Source: Brienomyrus brachyistius (lineage: Eukaryota; Chordata; Actinopteri; Osteoglossiformes; Mormyridae). From it: 64,000 nt of DNA. Shown piece after piece: positions 11,961-26,900 of the stretch (positions within the stretch are counted from its first letter, which is position 1; every line of letters begins with the position of its first letter). Below the pieces are notes generated by a model that saw only the letters and a list, made by a program, of their open reading frames with translations, had not been told where the DNA came from and searched no databases. A program made the translations under genes and the position numbers. The DNA lies in contig NC_064542.1 in NCBI RefSeq assembly GCF_023856365.1, forward strand, positions 9,169,363 through 9,233,362. Direction: 5' to 3'.

Positions 11961-14900
11961 GATTAACAAATCTAACCATATAATCATTGTAAAGGAATTC
12001 CCTCATAACTGGTGTTGGGGTTCTCACCCAGGGGCTTGTCTGTACTTGTCACTCTGATCTCTCTTCTCACCATACTCTTTGCACATTTCTTCTGTAGTGT
12101 GTCAGCTATTGGGTAAGTACTAGCACTTCATTATGGAACAGCAGGTAAGTTTTGTTGTTCCAAGATGGGATTTGCAAGCACCTGAAATGACGCAACTTAA
12201 GTGCATTTCCCAGGAAGCATGTCATTTGGGAGAAGGGTTAAAGGGACCCTGTGCACAGGGCCGACTGAGAAATATCTGCTGGATGAGGGAATGGAAAAAT
12301 AAACCTTGTACGTCTACCTTAGTAACTTAATTAGTAATGTTCTTTTAGCAAAACAAAAAATATTGAAGAAAATAACACGTTTATATAGAGCATTATGCAA
12401 TCAATCTAGTATGCTAATATTGTGTGGTTTAGCCATGACCATTAGATTATTAGCTTAACAGACAATGTAAATTTGTGTGAGCAATAGGGCTGGACAATAT
12501 CTAAAATATGCAGTGTTTTTAATTTAAAACAATGAGAGAAACAATGTTATTGAAGCACACACAGTCAGCTATAGAGACCATGTCATTTATATGAGATACG
12601 ACCTAAATCTTCTTACAGGTGAAGATCCACTTGTGTGTCCTGCATGTAACGCTCCTTTGAATGTTAAATACATTTTGTTGATTTGTCCTCCTTTTTAACT
12701 TTTTGCTTATTTATCATTTTCCTGGCTGTCTGAGGTTTTTAGAAAAGTCAAACCAGAGACTTAAGTTTAGTTTAGATTTTTTTTTTTTTTTTTAAGGCAT
12801 TATTTTGCCTGTTTGTATTAATTTATAATTATCTGTGATGTTTTAAGTTCTTGTTTTTTGTTCAGTCTAATTGCCCATTGACTGGCCATGGCTATAACCC
12901 TGATGATGGGTTGTCACATCAGTGCCCCAATAATAAAATTTGACAAGCAGAGCTTGAAGGGTCCCCCAAGATAAAATTTTTCAATCTTGGGGGAAGGATG
13001 GAGTGGGATATAAAAAATTGGGGACATCACGTTTTTTCCGCAGATTTGTACAGGACGCAGCATTTTAATTGTCTGCATGCTACTGTCTGCACACCACAAC
13101 AGAAACTTCTAAAAAGGATTTTTTTTTTATTATCAAGTTTTAGCTATATCTTGTGAAGATCATTCCCTCCAATATATGAAGATCTTTTCAAAGAGGGTAT
13201 TCATGGCTAAGCTGTCAACGTTGTCTGCAGTTTCCTTGTCTTGACAGGGAATCAACAGTGGCAAGTGCTTGTATTGTTTGACAATCCATATAAGTTGGGG
13301 AGCTCAGAATTCCATCTGGGAAGTTTCCTTTGAATGGCTGGAGTTCTGGCTGCTGACTGCAAGGTAGAAGTTGATGTGTATGGCAAGTCATTTTAGCTTA
13401 AATCTATTTCAAGGGATATCACAAATTCAGCTCTAAGTAGTTGGAGTGCCAATTCCTGATATCATGAATTCAGTGATATCAGACATGTTTGTTTTTAGCT
13501 AGTGAGATTCAAAACATTTCTTATTCATTTCAATGGGAGTTGGAATTTGAAAGTTTTTTTTAAACTGCAGATTCGATAATTGTCAGTCACTGTCAGATGT
13601 CAATACTGGGTCACTTGTCTGATATTTATTACTGATATTTTCATAATGCTCAGCCTCAATGCATATGTATTTGGTATATTTGAGCATTAAACCCATGTTG
13701 TGGCTTTGTTCATTATACACAGATCACGACTGATGTAAGAAATTCATTCCACAAACCCTTTCATAAGTCAAAATATACATCATGAGATTTACATTCCCAT
13801 ACCATTGAAGACCAATAGCAGGATTCTCCAAATCCGGTCTTGGGGGGCCAGAGTCCAACACAGATTCCAGATTTCCCTACTTAAATGCATCTTGCATGAG
13901 CTAATTACCAGGTTTAACAGGTGTGTTTGAACGGGGAAATCTGCAAACTAGGTTGGATTCTGGCCCTGCACGACTGGATTTGAGGATCCCTACATTTAAA
14001 AAAAAATACACAAGTCAAAAATATACTAGTACACAAATTTAAATGAATAAAAAGATGAAGGGTAAATTTACTTACAGGCACATGTCACCTTTTTTCATTA
14101 GCGTTCCGTAACTTGGATATCTCGTATCTTCGATAATTTTTTTTATATAGTTTCACTTAAGGTGTTTTTCCGCAAGTTGATAGCTGACTGTACTGTATAT
14201 TATTTTAAAAGATTTAGATTTGGATCCAAATGCTCATTGCTGCTCGTGACCCCTTCCCTTGGTATTCTCTGTAATCCAAAATGTTTTCCACTATAACTTA
14301 TTTATTGTCAAACTGCCTGCAGGAGGATAATTCTATCCTTTTAGAAGCCCTGACCTCAGCACTTTGGTGCTACCGACCAAAATGGAGGAACAGCTGTGCG
14401 CTAAAAACTCAAGCCAGGGTCGCAGATGCTCCTGTCCTTCATCAGCCTGTCACCTTTCCTGCCATGCTATACCTCCAGCACCCGAGGTCCCCCCTCCCAC
14501 CACCCCCCAAATACCCCACAGCTTCTCAAAGGCTTTTGCCCTACTGCCCACAATGCCAAAATACTATACTGTTCACGCAATATCTCTTACTGTTCACCTG
14601 CAGTGGTAGTACCCTGGGGATTTACCAGCCTGTGTGCCTGTTTGTTTCTGCTGCGGCACTTAATTAAATGACGTCTAACCAAAACACTGACGAGGTTAGA
14701 AATTTTTGATCAGGATACTGGAAGAGGTCATGATGCTACTGTAACTGCAGTTCAGCTTTATATGAATTTAAGTTGGCGTGCAAAGGCAGAATAAAGATTA
14801 ATTTTAACGTTTTTATGTGAATCTTCCCCTGTGAGGTGTAGCATTCCAATCTGGGAATTAAATGTTGTGTGTTAATCTTTCTGATATGGTTATGTTCTTA

Positions 14901-17900
14901 TCTCCTTTTTAATGAATGTGCTTTAATTCTTTGCTTCCAACTTTAGTACATGTATAGCCTGACAGGTACAAGTGGTCTTGTTCTGAGATGCTAAAATGAT
15001 GGTTGATTTCTCTTGATCTTGCTGGGGAAAATGGTAATACTTGATTTATTTGATAAGACAGATGGTGAAGTAAGAAAATGGAACATTTGAAGTGAAGTGG
15101 GGATATGTGTTGCTGTTATTAATCTGCTGCTTAAAGTCTTGGAATATATATTGGAAGCTTTTAATTATTTATTCAAAGTCAGATCCAGTATGCCAGGGCA
15201 TTTTATTCTGAATTCTAAATTCTGGGGTCTGATTTTTGTGATATAAACGTATGAAGCCTACAAAACAGCAGGGTCTACAAACTGTAATCTCTTCCATCTG
15301 TAAAATCATTATCAAGCAAGTAGACAGAGTTGGTATTCAAAGAGAATCAATAAAGTGAAGCAAGTAATTAAGGAGAACACAGCTGACGCCTGTTGGTTTG
15401 GTCTGAGTCCTCTGGGGCTTCCTGAAGTTTGAGGAGCTTATGACAGTTTCCTTTTGACCACAAGATATTATACATTTTGGCTGCATGGAACTGGATAGAT
15501 TGGAGTCTCACACTGTAACCCAATTTATTGACCCCATTTGTCACAATTAAGCCACATTGAGATTGTAAAACTCTTTTCTCAGCTGACAAGATGCTAAACA
15601 GTAATAGGTCTGAAATCTAGTAACTGCAGTAGATAAACCTGAAGTAAGTGAATTTTCCCTGAATAAGAAAGTGAATCCCAGGTGATGTGTAACTTGAGTA
15701 ATCGTCATTTCGCATCGCTATGCAATCTATAGAGGCAGCTGGATTTAAAGATGAGGACTGGAAATTAATTAGGACTTGGTCTTCTGGTATTGATTTGATG
15801 TGTAAAGGTGTTAGCTTGAAGTTCCATGGCAGAAGATGACTTCAGCATAAAAGAATGCATGCCTAGGTCTGTCTTCATGTGGGATAAATCAAAGATAAGA
15901 CCGGGTCCAATATGTCTGTTAGCCCCCTGACAGCATGGTGACTTAGTGGGGCTGAGAAGGCGAAACTCATTTCAGTTATATACAGAGGAATACTTTTAAA
16001 TTTAAACTTGACATGTAATAAATAATGTAACATGATTTTGATGTTCAGATGATGAATGGGTCAGTATTGAAATTGATGTGGTGAATGTTAAGTGCTATTA
16101 TAAAATCCAGGCTTTTGCTATTGGAATCTGTTATTCTGGTGTTACAGTTGAAATGGGAATAGTGATGGTTCAGTTTATATGGGTAACGGAAAGGCCGACT
16201 GCCTTATCTCACCCACAGCTCACCCCGGGGGGGAAGGCAGTCCAGGCGGGCGTGGGAGTTGGGGACTACGTGGTGTCTATCGGGGACGCCAATGCTGAGG
16301 AGATGACTCATGTGGAGGCACAGAACAAGATCAGAGCAGCGACGGATGCTCTAGCTCTGTCCCTCAGCAGGTGAGACACCTTATGCCATATCACACCTAC
16401 ATTTTCTCTTGTGAAAATCATGGAGGTGAGCAGACACAGAATGGGGCTCATTTTCAGCCTGGGAGTTTTGTGCCCAAGACCAGCTCATTTTCTCTTCATT
16501 CTGGGGAACTTTGATAAACGATGCCTCTTCTTGTCTTATTATCCCGAGTTAAATTTAGTGCACATTTATTTCAAGAAGGAAATAAATAATAACTAGTGTA
16601 TTGAACTGTTCAGTCAGACTTACTTTTTCCACCCCACCTGGGGCCTGTACTATGAAACGGTGTTACTGGCTTATCGGGGTAAATTGTTGAATTTAAGGTA
16701 GGTTTTGGCAAAATGTAAGTGAACGAATCCATTTAAACTGTGGTACCTTAAATTCAACAAATTCCAATTACCCCGATAAGCCAGTTACCCCGCTTTGTAG
16801 TACAAAAACACTGTCTAGTACACTGTAGTACACTGGTCTCTAACATTCATCGTTGAAGAAACTTCCAGTGATTGGCAATAGCAAGCAATTAGTTGTGGCT
16901 CCTCTGCAACCTCGCCCTGAGTGCACTCAGTGCTAAATGACAAGCGGCCACACTGATGCATGTGCTGCGTATTTTCGTGTTTCTCTGTGCAGAGCAATTA
17001 CGGTCTATTGTATGTGTATACGTGTGTGAGAGAACTCGCTGGTTAGCATTCTGAAGCGTTATATAATGTAAAATTACCAGTGTTGGGTATTTCAGGTCCA
17101 AAAATGACAAATCCAGAGCAAGATTTTGTTTCTACCAACCGGGTGAGTACTAAGTACTCTGACTCTTTATGCTCAACTGGTTGGTAGAAACAAGATCTTG
17201 ATCTGGATCTGTAGTTTCTGAACCTGAAATGCCCAACACTGAAAATGACGTTGTTTCTGACCAGCTCAATTTTAAACCTGTCATTTTTTTTATGACTGGC
17301 ACAACAGCTAAGAAGGCCACCAGGAATTCTTCCAATTGGCCTCTTCAGGCCCCCAACGCTGCTCGAGCTCTTGCATGAATCTCTGTCCGTACACTGCGTG
17401 TTACCTGCTATATTTTATTTTATGTATTTACTTAAAACATCAGTATGGAAAATCTTCATCGTTTACAGACACTACCCTGATATTTTGTGTGAGAGTTGTA
17501 TTTACATTTGGATCTCTCATATGTCCTCATAGCAGCTTTCCAAGCAAAATACTATGGCAGAAATAATTGGTTGAAAAGGCAGTTATGAAAAACTTTGTCA
17601 ATCATATAAAATCTCAATAAGGGAAAATAACTTGTGAAAATACCTTTATGATTATCTTGTCACTATTAGACTTTGTTACTGTTTTGAGTATTTTGACCAA
17701 CCCCCATCTGAAAGCATGATATTCAGAATGATCGAGATATTCTTTGTGATTCTCATTTATCTGTTTCTTGTTCCTTTCTACATGAACTGCCTCAGCTTCA
17801 TAGTTTCTCCCAGGGAGGACAGTGTACTTGTTTCTATGCTCCTGTGTTTTTCAGCTGTACTTTAGGCAGATTCTAAGCTTGTTACCCTCCTTCTGTCCTT

Positions 17901-20900
17901 TCACTATATGGAAGGATAGAGAAAGAAAGGAAGGAAAAAAATACATAGTAATGTCTCTTGGAAGTTTTGCGACTACCCATTGAGCAATGGCCAGTAGATT
18001 AACTGGAACGTAACTGAGATACAGAATGGGAATCTTTTGAAATTCAAAACTAGGACAATATCTCCCACTTTACGCAGTATTTTGTCAGGCAGACTCCACG
18101 CTCTCTCCTTTATGGACGAGGAATTGTGTGTGTTGCATTTATAGCTAAATGTATTGTAGCGCCATACAATCTGGTTAGCATTATAGAGAATTAGTGGAGG
18201 GATGAATTTGTGGAACTATGGTGATAAAATAAGCCGGCTCGTCGACATCACTCTTACCCTCAGTGTTAGGCCTTGGGGATATTTCATTGTTTATAAAGAG
18301 ATATTTCAGTGTCCACAGTAATATTGAATATGAACATTTTTTTTAACAATATTGCTCTTTGTAGTGCTGATTGAACATTGGATGACCACCTAAAAATATT
18401 TCAACAGTGCACTGCCTGCCTCTCTGCAGGAGTGCGTACCCTTTATGTAGACATTATGCTGCTTAACAGCTCAACGCTCCATAGCTTTCAGTGCATTGTA
18501 ATTGGCATACGAGGCATTGTTTAAAGGCTATGGCGCTAGCTCACCATAGCTAATTATATGAATAAAAGTCACGTGATGGGGACAGCTGTAGCAGTCGCTG
18601 CAAAGATGCATGAACAGCACTTCATAAATCTTTGATCTGTTGAGTGAAATCGAGAAATATAAGCAGTGACAGCATCGGTCATGCGACCTTAAACTACCAA
18701 CGTAGGGAAGCTTAAAATATGCATTAATTATATTACTAATTCAAAGGTCATTTTACACAGGATATTTAATAATGACTCGTTTGCATAAATCAACAAATCT
18801 TTTCACTTTGCTACCTTAAGACTAAAAACACAGGGCACCGGCCCCAGATTACATATTTATCATTATTTTCTAATGACTGGAAGGGAACCTGTAGAGTGGT
18901 GTTTGTCGTCTTGTACTAAGGATTCTGTACATTCGCTTCTACACTTAGAGGCCCTTAGCAGGATTGGAAGAGAGCAGCACACAATACTCTACCTTTTGGG
19001 GAGGAATAATCTTATATGGTCAATTACCTGATGTCTTTGTTTGCTCATGCAGTAAATATGCTCTGATTAACCAAGGTATGGCATAACTGCAGGTCCAGTG
19101 ATTATACTGGTCTAAGAGCGACTATTGTGTCAGTTGTATCCGCTTCCCTGTTATTTTGTTTTCAGGGGTGAAGATTCAGAGCATGCTGTTTAATTTCAGA
19201 TCAGCGGGCCTGTTTCGTTTTAGTTTGTCATTTCGTCACGAACAAAAACATAAACAATTCCATTTGTGCTGAATTTAGAAAATCAGTAGCAACAGAATAC
19301 ACACTTTTTTCACTTTTGTTTCCATCTACAAATAAAGCAATGCAGAGCCAATGCTCAGCGATTTTGGGGGGGGGGGGGGGGGGTTTCCAAGGGGCTCATT
19401 ATACAACATACCTGAAGCTCCCCTATAAGGAAATGATGCTGATGGTTGCTGGCTTATCCTTGGTCTTGTGGTAATTTTTTTTCCCTCAATTTTAACTTGA
19501 AAAAATATATAATCCATATTCATGTATTTATTAATATTTAAGGGTACAACCCCGGTGACCAGTAGTTGTACCCTGAAAGATATAAATTGGTACCCTTTCA
19601 GCATTATAGTATTGTCACCCTCTGCTATGAACTCACGACAAAAGCATTATTAAAATTTCTTGGCTTAAAGGTTCCTTCTGGCAGTATTACAAAATAATGA
19701 TGATAGATTCCCAAAATCCATATGAACAAAATTTGTCCCATTCCTACATCAGATTAGTGTTTCAGTGAATGTTTGGATGCTTTTTAATTTGTCCAATTTT
19801 CATGTGACCGTTTTACATTCATCCTTTCATAAGACTCTGCCTTGGCCGCTGAATTTTCCTTAAAGGGAGCCAACACAGACTGCCAAGAACTCAATTTGGT
19901 TATTGCATGTCAAAGGTGATTTACTCACCGCAACCCTCCGACAAAGCAATGTAAAGAAATGACAGGGAATGTGTGTCTTTCTGTAATGAAATAACAAGTG
20001 TCATTGCATGTTGGTGTTTGTGCTTCAGCTGCTGCTAGAATGAAGTCAAATATGAGCAGCATGATAATAGGAAGGACTGAGCTATAGGTCATAAGTTGCT
20101 GAAAACGAAATTTTACATTTCGTGATTGAAACTAGTGGGATTCTTTATCTCTGCAGTCTATCAGTCTCTGAAATATAATGACACTGAAACTGTGGGTAAT
20201 AGGCTACTGCCCTCTTTATTTTAATGAATATGGCCACTACAGGCTCAGTGTTGTCCTCTGGCTCTGCTGGCACCTTCCATCCTTGCTTAATCAAACAAAG
20301 CATTGAAGACTCACTCCTTTGCCATCGTGACTTAAATGTAATGAAATCACAAAAGAAAATCTCATGCAACCTCTGATGTATTGACTAGTAGGAATATACT
20401 TATTTTTCCTTCACATCAGAATCCAGTTTAGCAGTTTGTCGTCAGTAATCCGGTTGATTTTTGTACCTTTAACTAGCAGGCATTTAAAATCTGCAATAAA
20501 GTGGGGAAAAAAGGATAAATCGCCCGTTTTATATTTTGGTTCTTCATTCGTAATTTTTTTTCTTTCCTCGTTTATTGGCAATGGGAACAGGTTAATTAAA
20601 ATGGTCATTTTAGATACCACACATTTCCCATGCTAATTAATACATTACCAAGTTCAGTGCAGTTTGTGTTGCCTAAGTGCTGTTTATAAATTGCATTTTA
20701 AGATCCTGTGTTTGACTTGCTAATTTAAAACTTCCACCTGAAAGTGGAAGATTATGATTTTCTTTTTCTTTAGTTAAATTTTTGCTGAATAAAATGGCAG
20801 ATCAGCAGAAGTTGTCAGTTGTAGCTGAAAACAGGTTGTAAAGTCATTTTGCTCCGGAGTTCTGAGTTGTGTCTGAGACTGACAGTCATGGTTATTTTGA

Positions 20901-23900
20901 CACTGGAATGTGGTAACTTTTTGGTACCTGCTATAAAAATAGTATAACCTGAGAGCAGTCATTTGCGAGGGTCAATCCATCATCTCACGTTGACACAAAG
21001 TACAAAAAGCTTCTTCGTGAAAAAGCGTTATTAGTGAACATGCATGTTGTGTTGTTTAAACTGTTAAGTTCAGTGCTCTGCAGCATCACTAGTAATTTGA
21101 AGATGCACTTGGCCACTCGTAAAAAACCGAGTGGAACAGAGTGCAGAAATTTGAATTTAAAACTGGGGTTGTTCCAAGCAGAATTAATTCTTTGGTTCCA
21201 TTGGACCCCCAACATTATCCTAAACTGATTCCATTGCAAAATGTGTGTGCTTATTAATGCATACATATATATACACGCCAGATGTAATGTCACTGTACTT
21301 TTCTTTGCACAATATTCTACCAGTATCCAGAAAAGTTATTCCTAACTTTAAGTAGTGAATTGGTGACTTGATTGAAATGGTTAATGGATTCATATTTTAA
21401 TATGCACCTAAAACATTAAAATAATACAACATTTAAGTAAAACCAAGTATAATCTTGTACTGACTTACTTGTACAACAAGTAAACTCTGGATGAGAACTT
21501 AATATTCACATTGAAACTGAAGGTGTGTGAGAGCCATGCAAGGCATGATATGTGGAAAGACTAAAAAAGAGGAAGATTCTTTTTCTTCTGAATGTGTAGT
21601 AAAAATTGGTCCTTTTTCCACTTCTACTTGAGAGACCTTGAATCCCTGATAGATTTCCTGTTTCTTTATGGAAATGCGTGTCCCTTTTTCTGGGTGTCTG
21701 TGGTAGTATTCATTGGCTGAAAAACGGTACTTCCATTTGAAATGTTAATCTGGAAAATGGACGTTTCTGCAGAAGTGTTTATAGTTTATGCGGACGGGGT
21801 GTCTTTATGAGAACATCAGCCACATAAAGGCAGCATGTGTAACACCATCCGTAAGCACAGAGTATATCCCAGTTCTACTGAATATATAAGGATTCTTCAT
21901 ATGTTTCCTCAAGTTAGTCCTGCGCTCACAATACCTTTTTAAAGTCAACATCACTTTTATATACAAACCTGAATATCAGTGTGAGGACCAGGACATATCG
22001 CAGACGTTTCTTGTGCTTACTGTGCTCAGCAGTTTGAGCAAGCCAGAGCCCCCAGGAAACAGATATGCTTCTTCCCTTCTCTCCTTTATCGAACGGGGCC
22101 TTCTCGTGCGTCATCTGCGGCATGCATGAAGAACTCGCTTTCTGCTGGGGTACGTGAGATAAGGCTGACGCGTCCAGCTTGCCACAAGGAAAAATAAGCC
22201 GTGTTCAGCATCCTGTTTACAGCATGCCGACTGTCACCACAAACCTATGATCTTGCACTTGATCATCCAAGTCTGTCTCTTCTCCAGACAGGCAACACGA
22301 TCTGTGGCACACAACAAAGAGGTCGGCTATAAAATAGTATTAGCGTTTGAGGAGGAACCAAGATGCATCCTGGTGACAGTAACGTTATCTGAATTAGTTT
22401 TTTTTCCTTCTGCTGCTGCACAGAACAAACAGCATCAGCGTGTGAAACCTACTGTCAATGCATCTGCATAAGATGAAGTGCAGAAAGCAGAATGCTGTTT
22501 TCAGATGGGGGCGACGGGGGAGTAAAAAAAACCCTCAAAAACGTAGCATGAAGGCACCGATTTTAACAGTTTATTGGTCACCAGATCTCAGAAGGCTGAC
22601 GTAGCGTTTGAGCAGTGGGTATGAACACTAGCCGTTCACAGCATTCTTACGCTGTGATGTAACGGGGGCTGTGTGTGATGCAAGGATATTGTTTGGTGCT
22701 TACGTTTTTGGAAAGAATTGAGGTAAGCAGATGTTTTTGCTTTAGTCATTTTAAGGGCTTTAGGAACACAGATGTGGCTTCTCTGCTTTTTTTCCCCCCC
22801 AAGAGCACAAGACTGTGGTTTTCTTTAGGCTTGTTTATTATCATTTTCAGCATATATCAATCTGAGCTGGCTAACTTCATTTCCAAATGATGTGCCATGA
22901 CTCATGTCCTGGACTAATGATTTGGAAAAGTGATGTATCTGTTAGAGAAAATAAATGTACTGTGGTTCTTGTTCTAGCGTATAAAATTATAGTGCCAGTA
23001 GGGCTTGCAATCCATAACATCCTGGCAGCCATTTCGTAGTTGTTGGTATCAGTGCTGTATGTCAGTGGGAGTTATATGAGCACGCTCAGCATTCCAGCTC
23101 TTTCTCTGGAACATAAAGCTGTGGGTTTTGCACAACAATCAGATCACTAACGGTTAAGAGAGCTTTACTTCGAAGTGTGCATCTCAAAAACTTCCTTGCC
23201 CATTTGTTTAAAAAAATAAATGTACATCTTACTGATGGGCCAATAGGAAGCGAAAGCATGGATGTGACTCTCGAGCACCTGCAACTTGCAGGCCGGTTTT
23301 TGTGTTTGAAGATTCTGGGTAATGTTCACTCAGGGGCTGCTGTTTAATCCTGTCAGATATCTGTAGTGATTCAGCTCCTCAACTTCCCCAAGTCATTTTG
23401 TCTGAATTTGCCTTTATGGCAGTTCCATCACTTTCTGCCTCTAACTGGATTCAGATGAGTTAATGTCGCACGTCCCATATATTAATTCTCTCTGGAATCA
23501 CCTGTCTCCATGCATGAGCGAACTGGTGCATGCAAGAGAGGTTTTTTTTTTTTTTTTTTAAAAGATCTGTCAGAATAATTCAGAGGCAAAAAGCTGGAGC
23601 CAATTCTCATTTTGAGTGTTGGCTAGAAGAACTGGCAGTAGTGGTTAAATGGCACACCTCAATCACCTGAACTGCAATTTGTAAAACGACCATGAACACC
23701 TTCACTGGCCTGGTGTCACCTTTCAAAATGCTGTTTATGCAACGGCAGTGGGAGCTGCTATATATAACACGAGGCTGGAATATCATGTACAGTCACCCAG
23801 TCACCGAATCTTTCCTATTCTCCCTATGTGTTCCTTACTTTAATGACAGTATCCACCACGATGGGTCTGCTTTCTTCAGGTTATTTATTTGCTCCATAAA

Positions 23901-26900
23901 ACCTACTGCCTGTTTTTTCAAATGAAACATTATACCTGATATATGTCCCTAGTTAAATGTCCATTATATACACACATTTTTCTTTTGTGTTGTACTGATA
24001 TTTTAATATGAACTGATATGGAAATGTGACACATAATTGCAGTTCTATCTGACCTGTACTTTTTTCCCTCATTTTCCTTTCACAATGTGGTGTGCTGTCC
24101 TTATGACTGAAATGTTAGGCTGATGTTAGGGGAAGGGAGTCTGATCAGCCTCTCATTTCAATCCCAACCTTTCTCTTGCAGATCTTTCGCTTCAGGAACA
24201 GAACAGAAGGTAAGACCGCTAACTACATCTCGCCTCGTGAAGGTTGATTAATGCTTTCACAAAGTAAGCAGCAGAGAACCTACATGCAACGATGGCTTCA
24301 CACACCATCATCTGAATGCAAATGTCTCCATATTGGTTCCAGATCTTTATATAATTTTGGAAATTTTGAATAATAAAAAGCACATTTTATTTACCCGACA
24401 TCTTTGTCAGTTGAGTAATACAGCATCCTTAACCATACTTTGTCAAAGCATTATTCACCATTTTCTGTACCATTTGTGGAATGAGTGCTTCTGCAAACAG
24501 CTGCGGCGGAATATTTTGAATGGAATCTTTTGCGTATTTCTCAGAATCCACTCAACTTGATTAGGCGCTCGTCCCTTATTGCGAGCTGACTGTTCCCAAT
24601 AATTAAGGCCAGTTTGTACCAGACAAAAAAGATCTGGAGAGCTACATGGTCCAACATTATCCGCACTGGGGGTTTGTGCACAAATAATTTGGAAATCGGG
24701 GGAGAAAAAATCTGCCTGAGAAATGTGCATTCTGTTTGCTGCAAGGACTTATTAAAGTGCCAGAAATACAAATGGTGGAAGGACATTTTAATTTATGACA
24801 TGTAGCTACCTGGAGCATTCAAGATGTAATCACCAGTTCCGCCATCCGTCTTCTTTCCAAACACTATATTATAAACTATTTTTAGAAGACAAATTTAGTC
24901 CCCATTTCCTCACTTAGGTTTTGAATACCCAGGCAGCCACAGGTCTCCTTAACTGGACCAGATGTTTTGGGGAGCTAGTTGACTTGGTAGGCCCCCAACC
25001 TGAACATCTGGCATGCAGGCATCCAGCGAGCACCCTTTGTGTGTCCTTAGTGTGAACAAATTTGAAAGATGACAAGTGTGTGAAATTTAATCACACATAT
25101 TAGGTTTGTTACTTTACCAGTCCGTACAGTTGAATTTTCATGGATTTTTAAATTTTTTTAAAGAACAGAACCCCACAACATGTCATCTTCACTTTTGTTA
25201 AAGGAATAAAGTGACTGAAATGTTGCTGGCCTGCTCAGCCTTGGTTTGTCTGTGTGCCATGTCTAACCGCATGGTGTTGCTCGTGTGCCCCTTGTTGCCC
25301 CTCTCCCTTACTCAGGCCGCACCTCCTTCCGCCTCCAATCAGCCAAAGTACTCCTTTGCACCCAGCACAGCCCTAAACAAGATGGCTCGGCCATTTGGTG
25401 TTGGGGGCGGCAACACCAGCACACAAGCGGTGGTCAAACCCATTGCTTGCGCCCCAAAGTTTGACCTGGGCTCCAGGGCCTCGGTCAGGGTGCTTCAGCC
25501 ACATAACGGGTAGGTAACTCAAGCCTGACTGAAATCAGGGGACGCTTGCAGGTATACAGGTGTGGCTGTGCGCTGGTTCCATTGCTTATGTGAAAATGGT
25601 GAAGGAGAAAACTGTTCCACCTGGAGGTAGTAAAATTTTATGTCAGCAAAGGTTTTGGACCACTAAAAGGCCATGACAAGCCCAACTTTCAGCAGAGTCT
25701 GGGTACCCTGCAGAATGTGCTGGTATCCTTCCCCCTCTCCCCTTTGTGTTAACACAAAGCAGATAAGATTGGATTGTGGTTTCCACCTAATTAAATAGAA
25801 CAAATAATAGCTATGTTGTTTTTTGAACTGTATAATGCTTATTATTAACTCTAAATGTTTTTAAATTGTGTGGTTTTCTCTCTTCACACTGTTGCTCTAG
25901 TGTTAATGGATTTGTGTTTAAGCATCAGTAGTCTGTCATGCATTTACATTTGATGACCTAAGGTCTGACCAATTATCTTCTGAGCACAATCTTAAGAACT
26001 TTTGTATGAACTGTGAGCATCTTTGATTAATTTTTTTCCCCCTCTTATATATTTTTCCTTTATTATTATTCTCATGCAGGGCTGGAAACATTTGTGTAAC
26101 ATGTCTTGTTTCTGTTGTGAAGTGAATGAACAGGGACCCAAACAGGGAAATGGTAACAGAGGGCCTGTGCTTCTGGTCAGGCATTGGTGCGGGAAAGGGT
26201 TAAGTGGGCTTGGCGTTTGGCAGAGTTTTCTCATTTCTGTTTTTAGTGCACTGTGCTCCCCGCCCCGAAAATGTGCTGAGCCCTGAATGTGCTTTTACTG
26301 GAGGGGCGCTTGATCACGTAACAGCCTTACTTGGAGAGTGCATCTTGTATGTAGCTAAATCTGTTTGTCCAGCCCAGGGTATTAGCCGAAGTTTTAATCC
26401 AAGTACCTGTTTGTTTCATAAGTTGTCATAGTTTTTTTTTTTGTCTTTGTACGTGTAGTTTAGAAGTTTTTCATTTTTTATTTAACTTTCGTGGCAGAAG
26501 AGCTCTGTTCTTATTTAAGGACAGAAAAGGAGAACCCTGATTTGCTCTGTTAAGTACCAGATTAGGGAACCATAGGGAATTTTTTTGGACATTGAATCAA
26601 ATCAAACAAACAGAAGGAAAGGAGAATGTCTTCAGAAGTTGCAGGTAGCCAGAAGGTCAGTGCTGCTTTACGTCGTGGACTGGCCAGCTTGCGCTGTTCC
26701 TGTCTCATGCCGATTGGAATTCCGAAAATATTATGGATCAGCTTTGTGTGGGGGAAAACTAAGATGATATTGCTTTTGATGTGAAATGCATGCAAGTTGA
26801 AGTATTGTGCAGAAAACAGGCCTGGCACTTGTTTAAATAGAAGGGGCAGAAATGTACCCAGTTTAACTAGATTTTCTATAATGACAGTAGTTTTGTGGAC

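Larger units (their letters stand above)
3772..16218 (+). other. pdlim7: pdlim7 intron between coding exons 1 and 2 (12.4 kb)
   Basis: No exon recognised. It contains three AP-1 sites within decayed MITE-like DNA (5291-5402), GT microsatellites (5405-5428, 11918-11959), SINE 3' and core fragments (about 5725-5850 and 7840-7985), two hAT-type MITEs (7608-7800 and about 13819-13992), a G15 run (9850-9864) and a GC-richer block at 14281-14670 whose open frames I do not recognise. Confidence 0.6.
16371..24181 (+). other. pdlim7: pdlim7 intron between coding exons 2 and 3 (7.8 kb)
   Basis: Contains a foldback MITE (16646-16804), an hAT-type MITE (17078-17241), a G18 run (19366-19383) and a T run near 23543. 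I recognise no other exon or gene in the remainder. Confidence 0.6.

Noticed and set aside
14281..14671. 128-codon open frame with overlapping frames in a GC-rich block
   Set aside because: Several frames are open at once because of composition; Pro/His-rich text with no recognisable domain and no phase link to pdlim7 exons.
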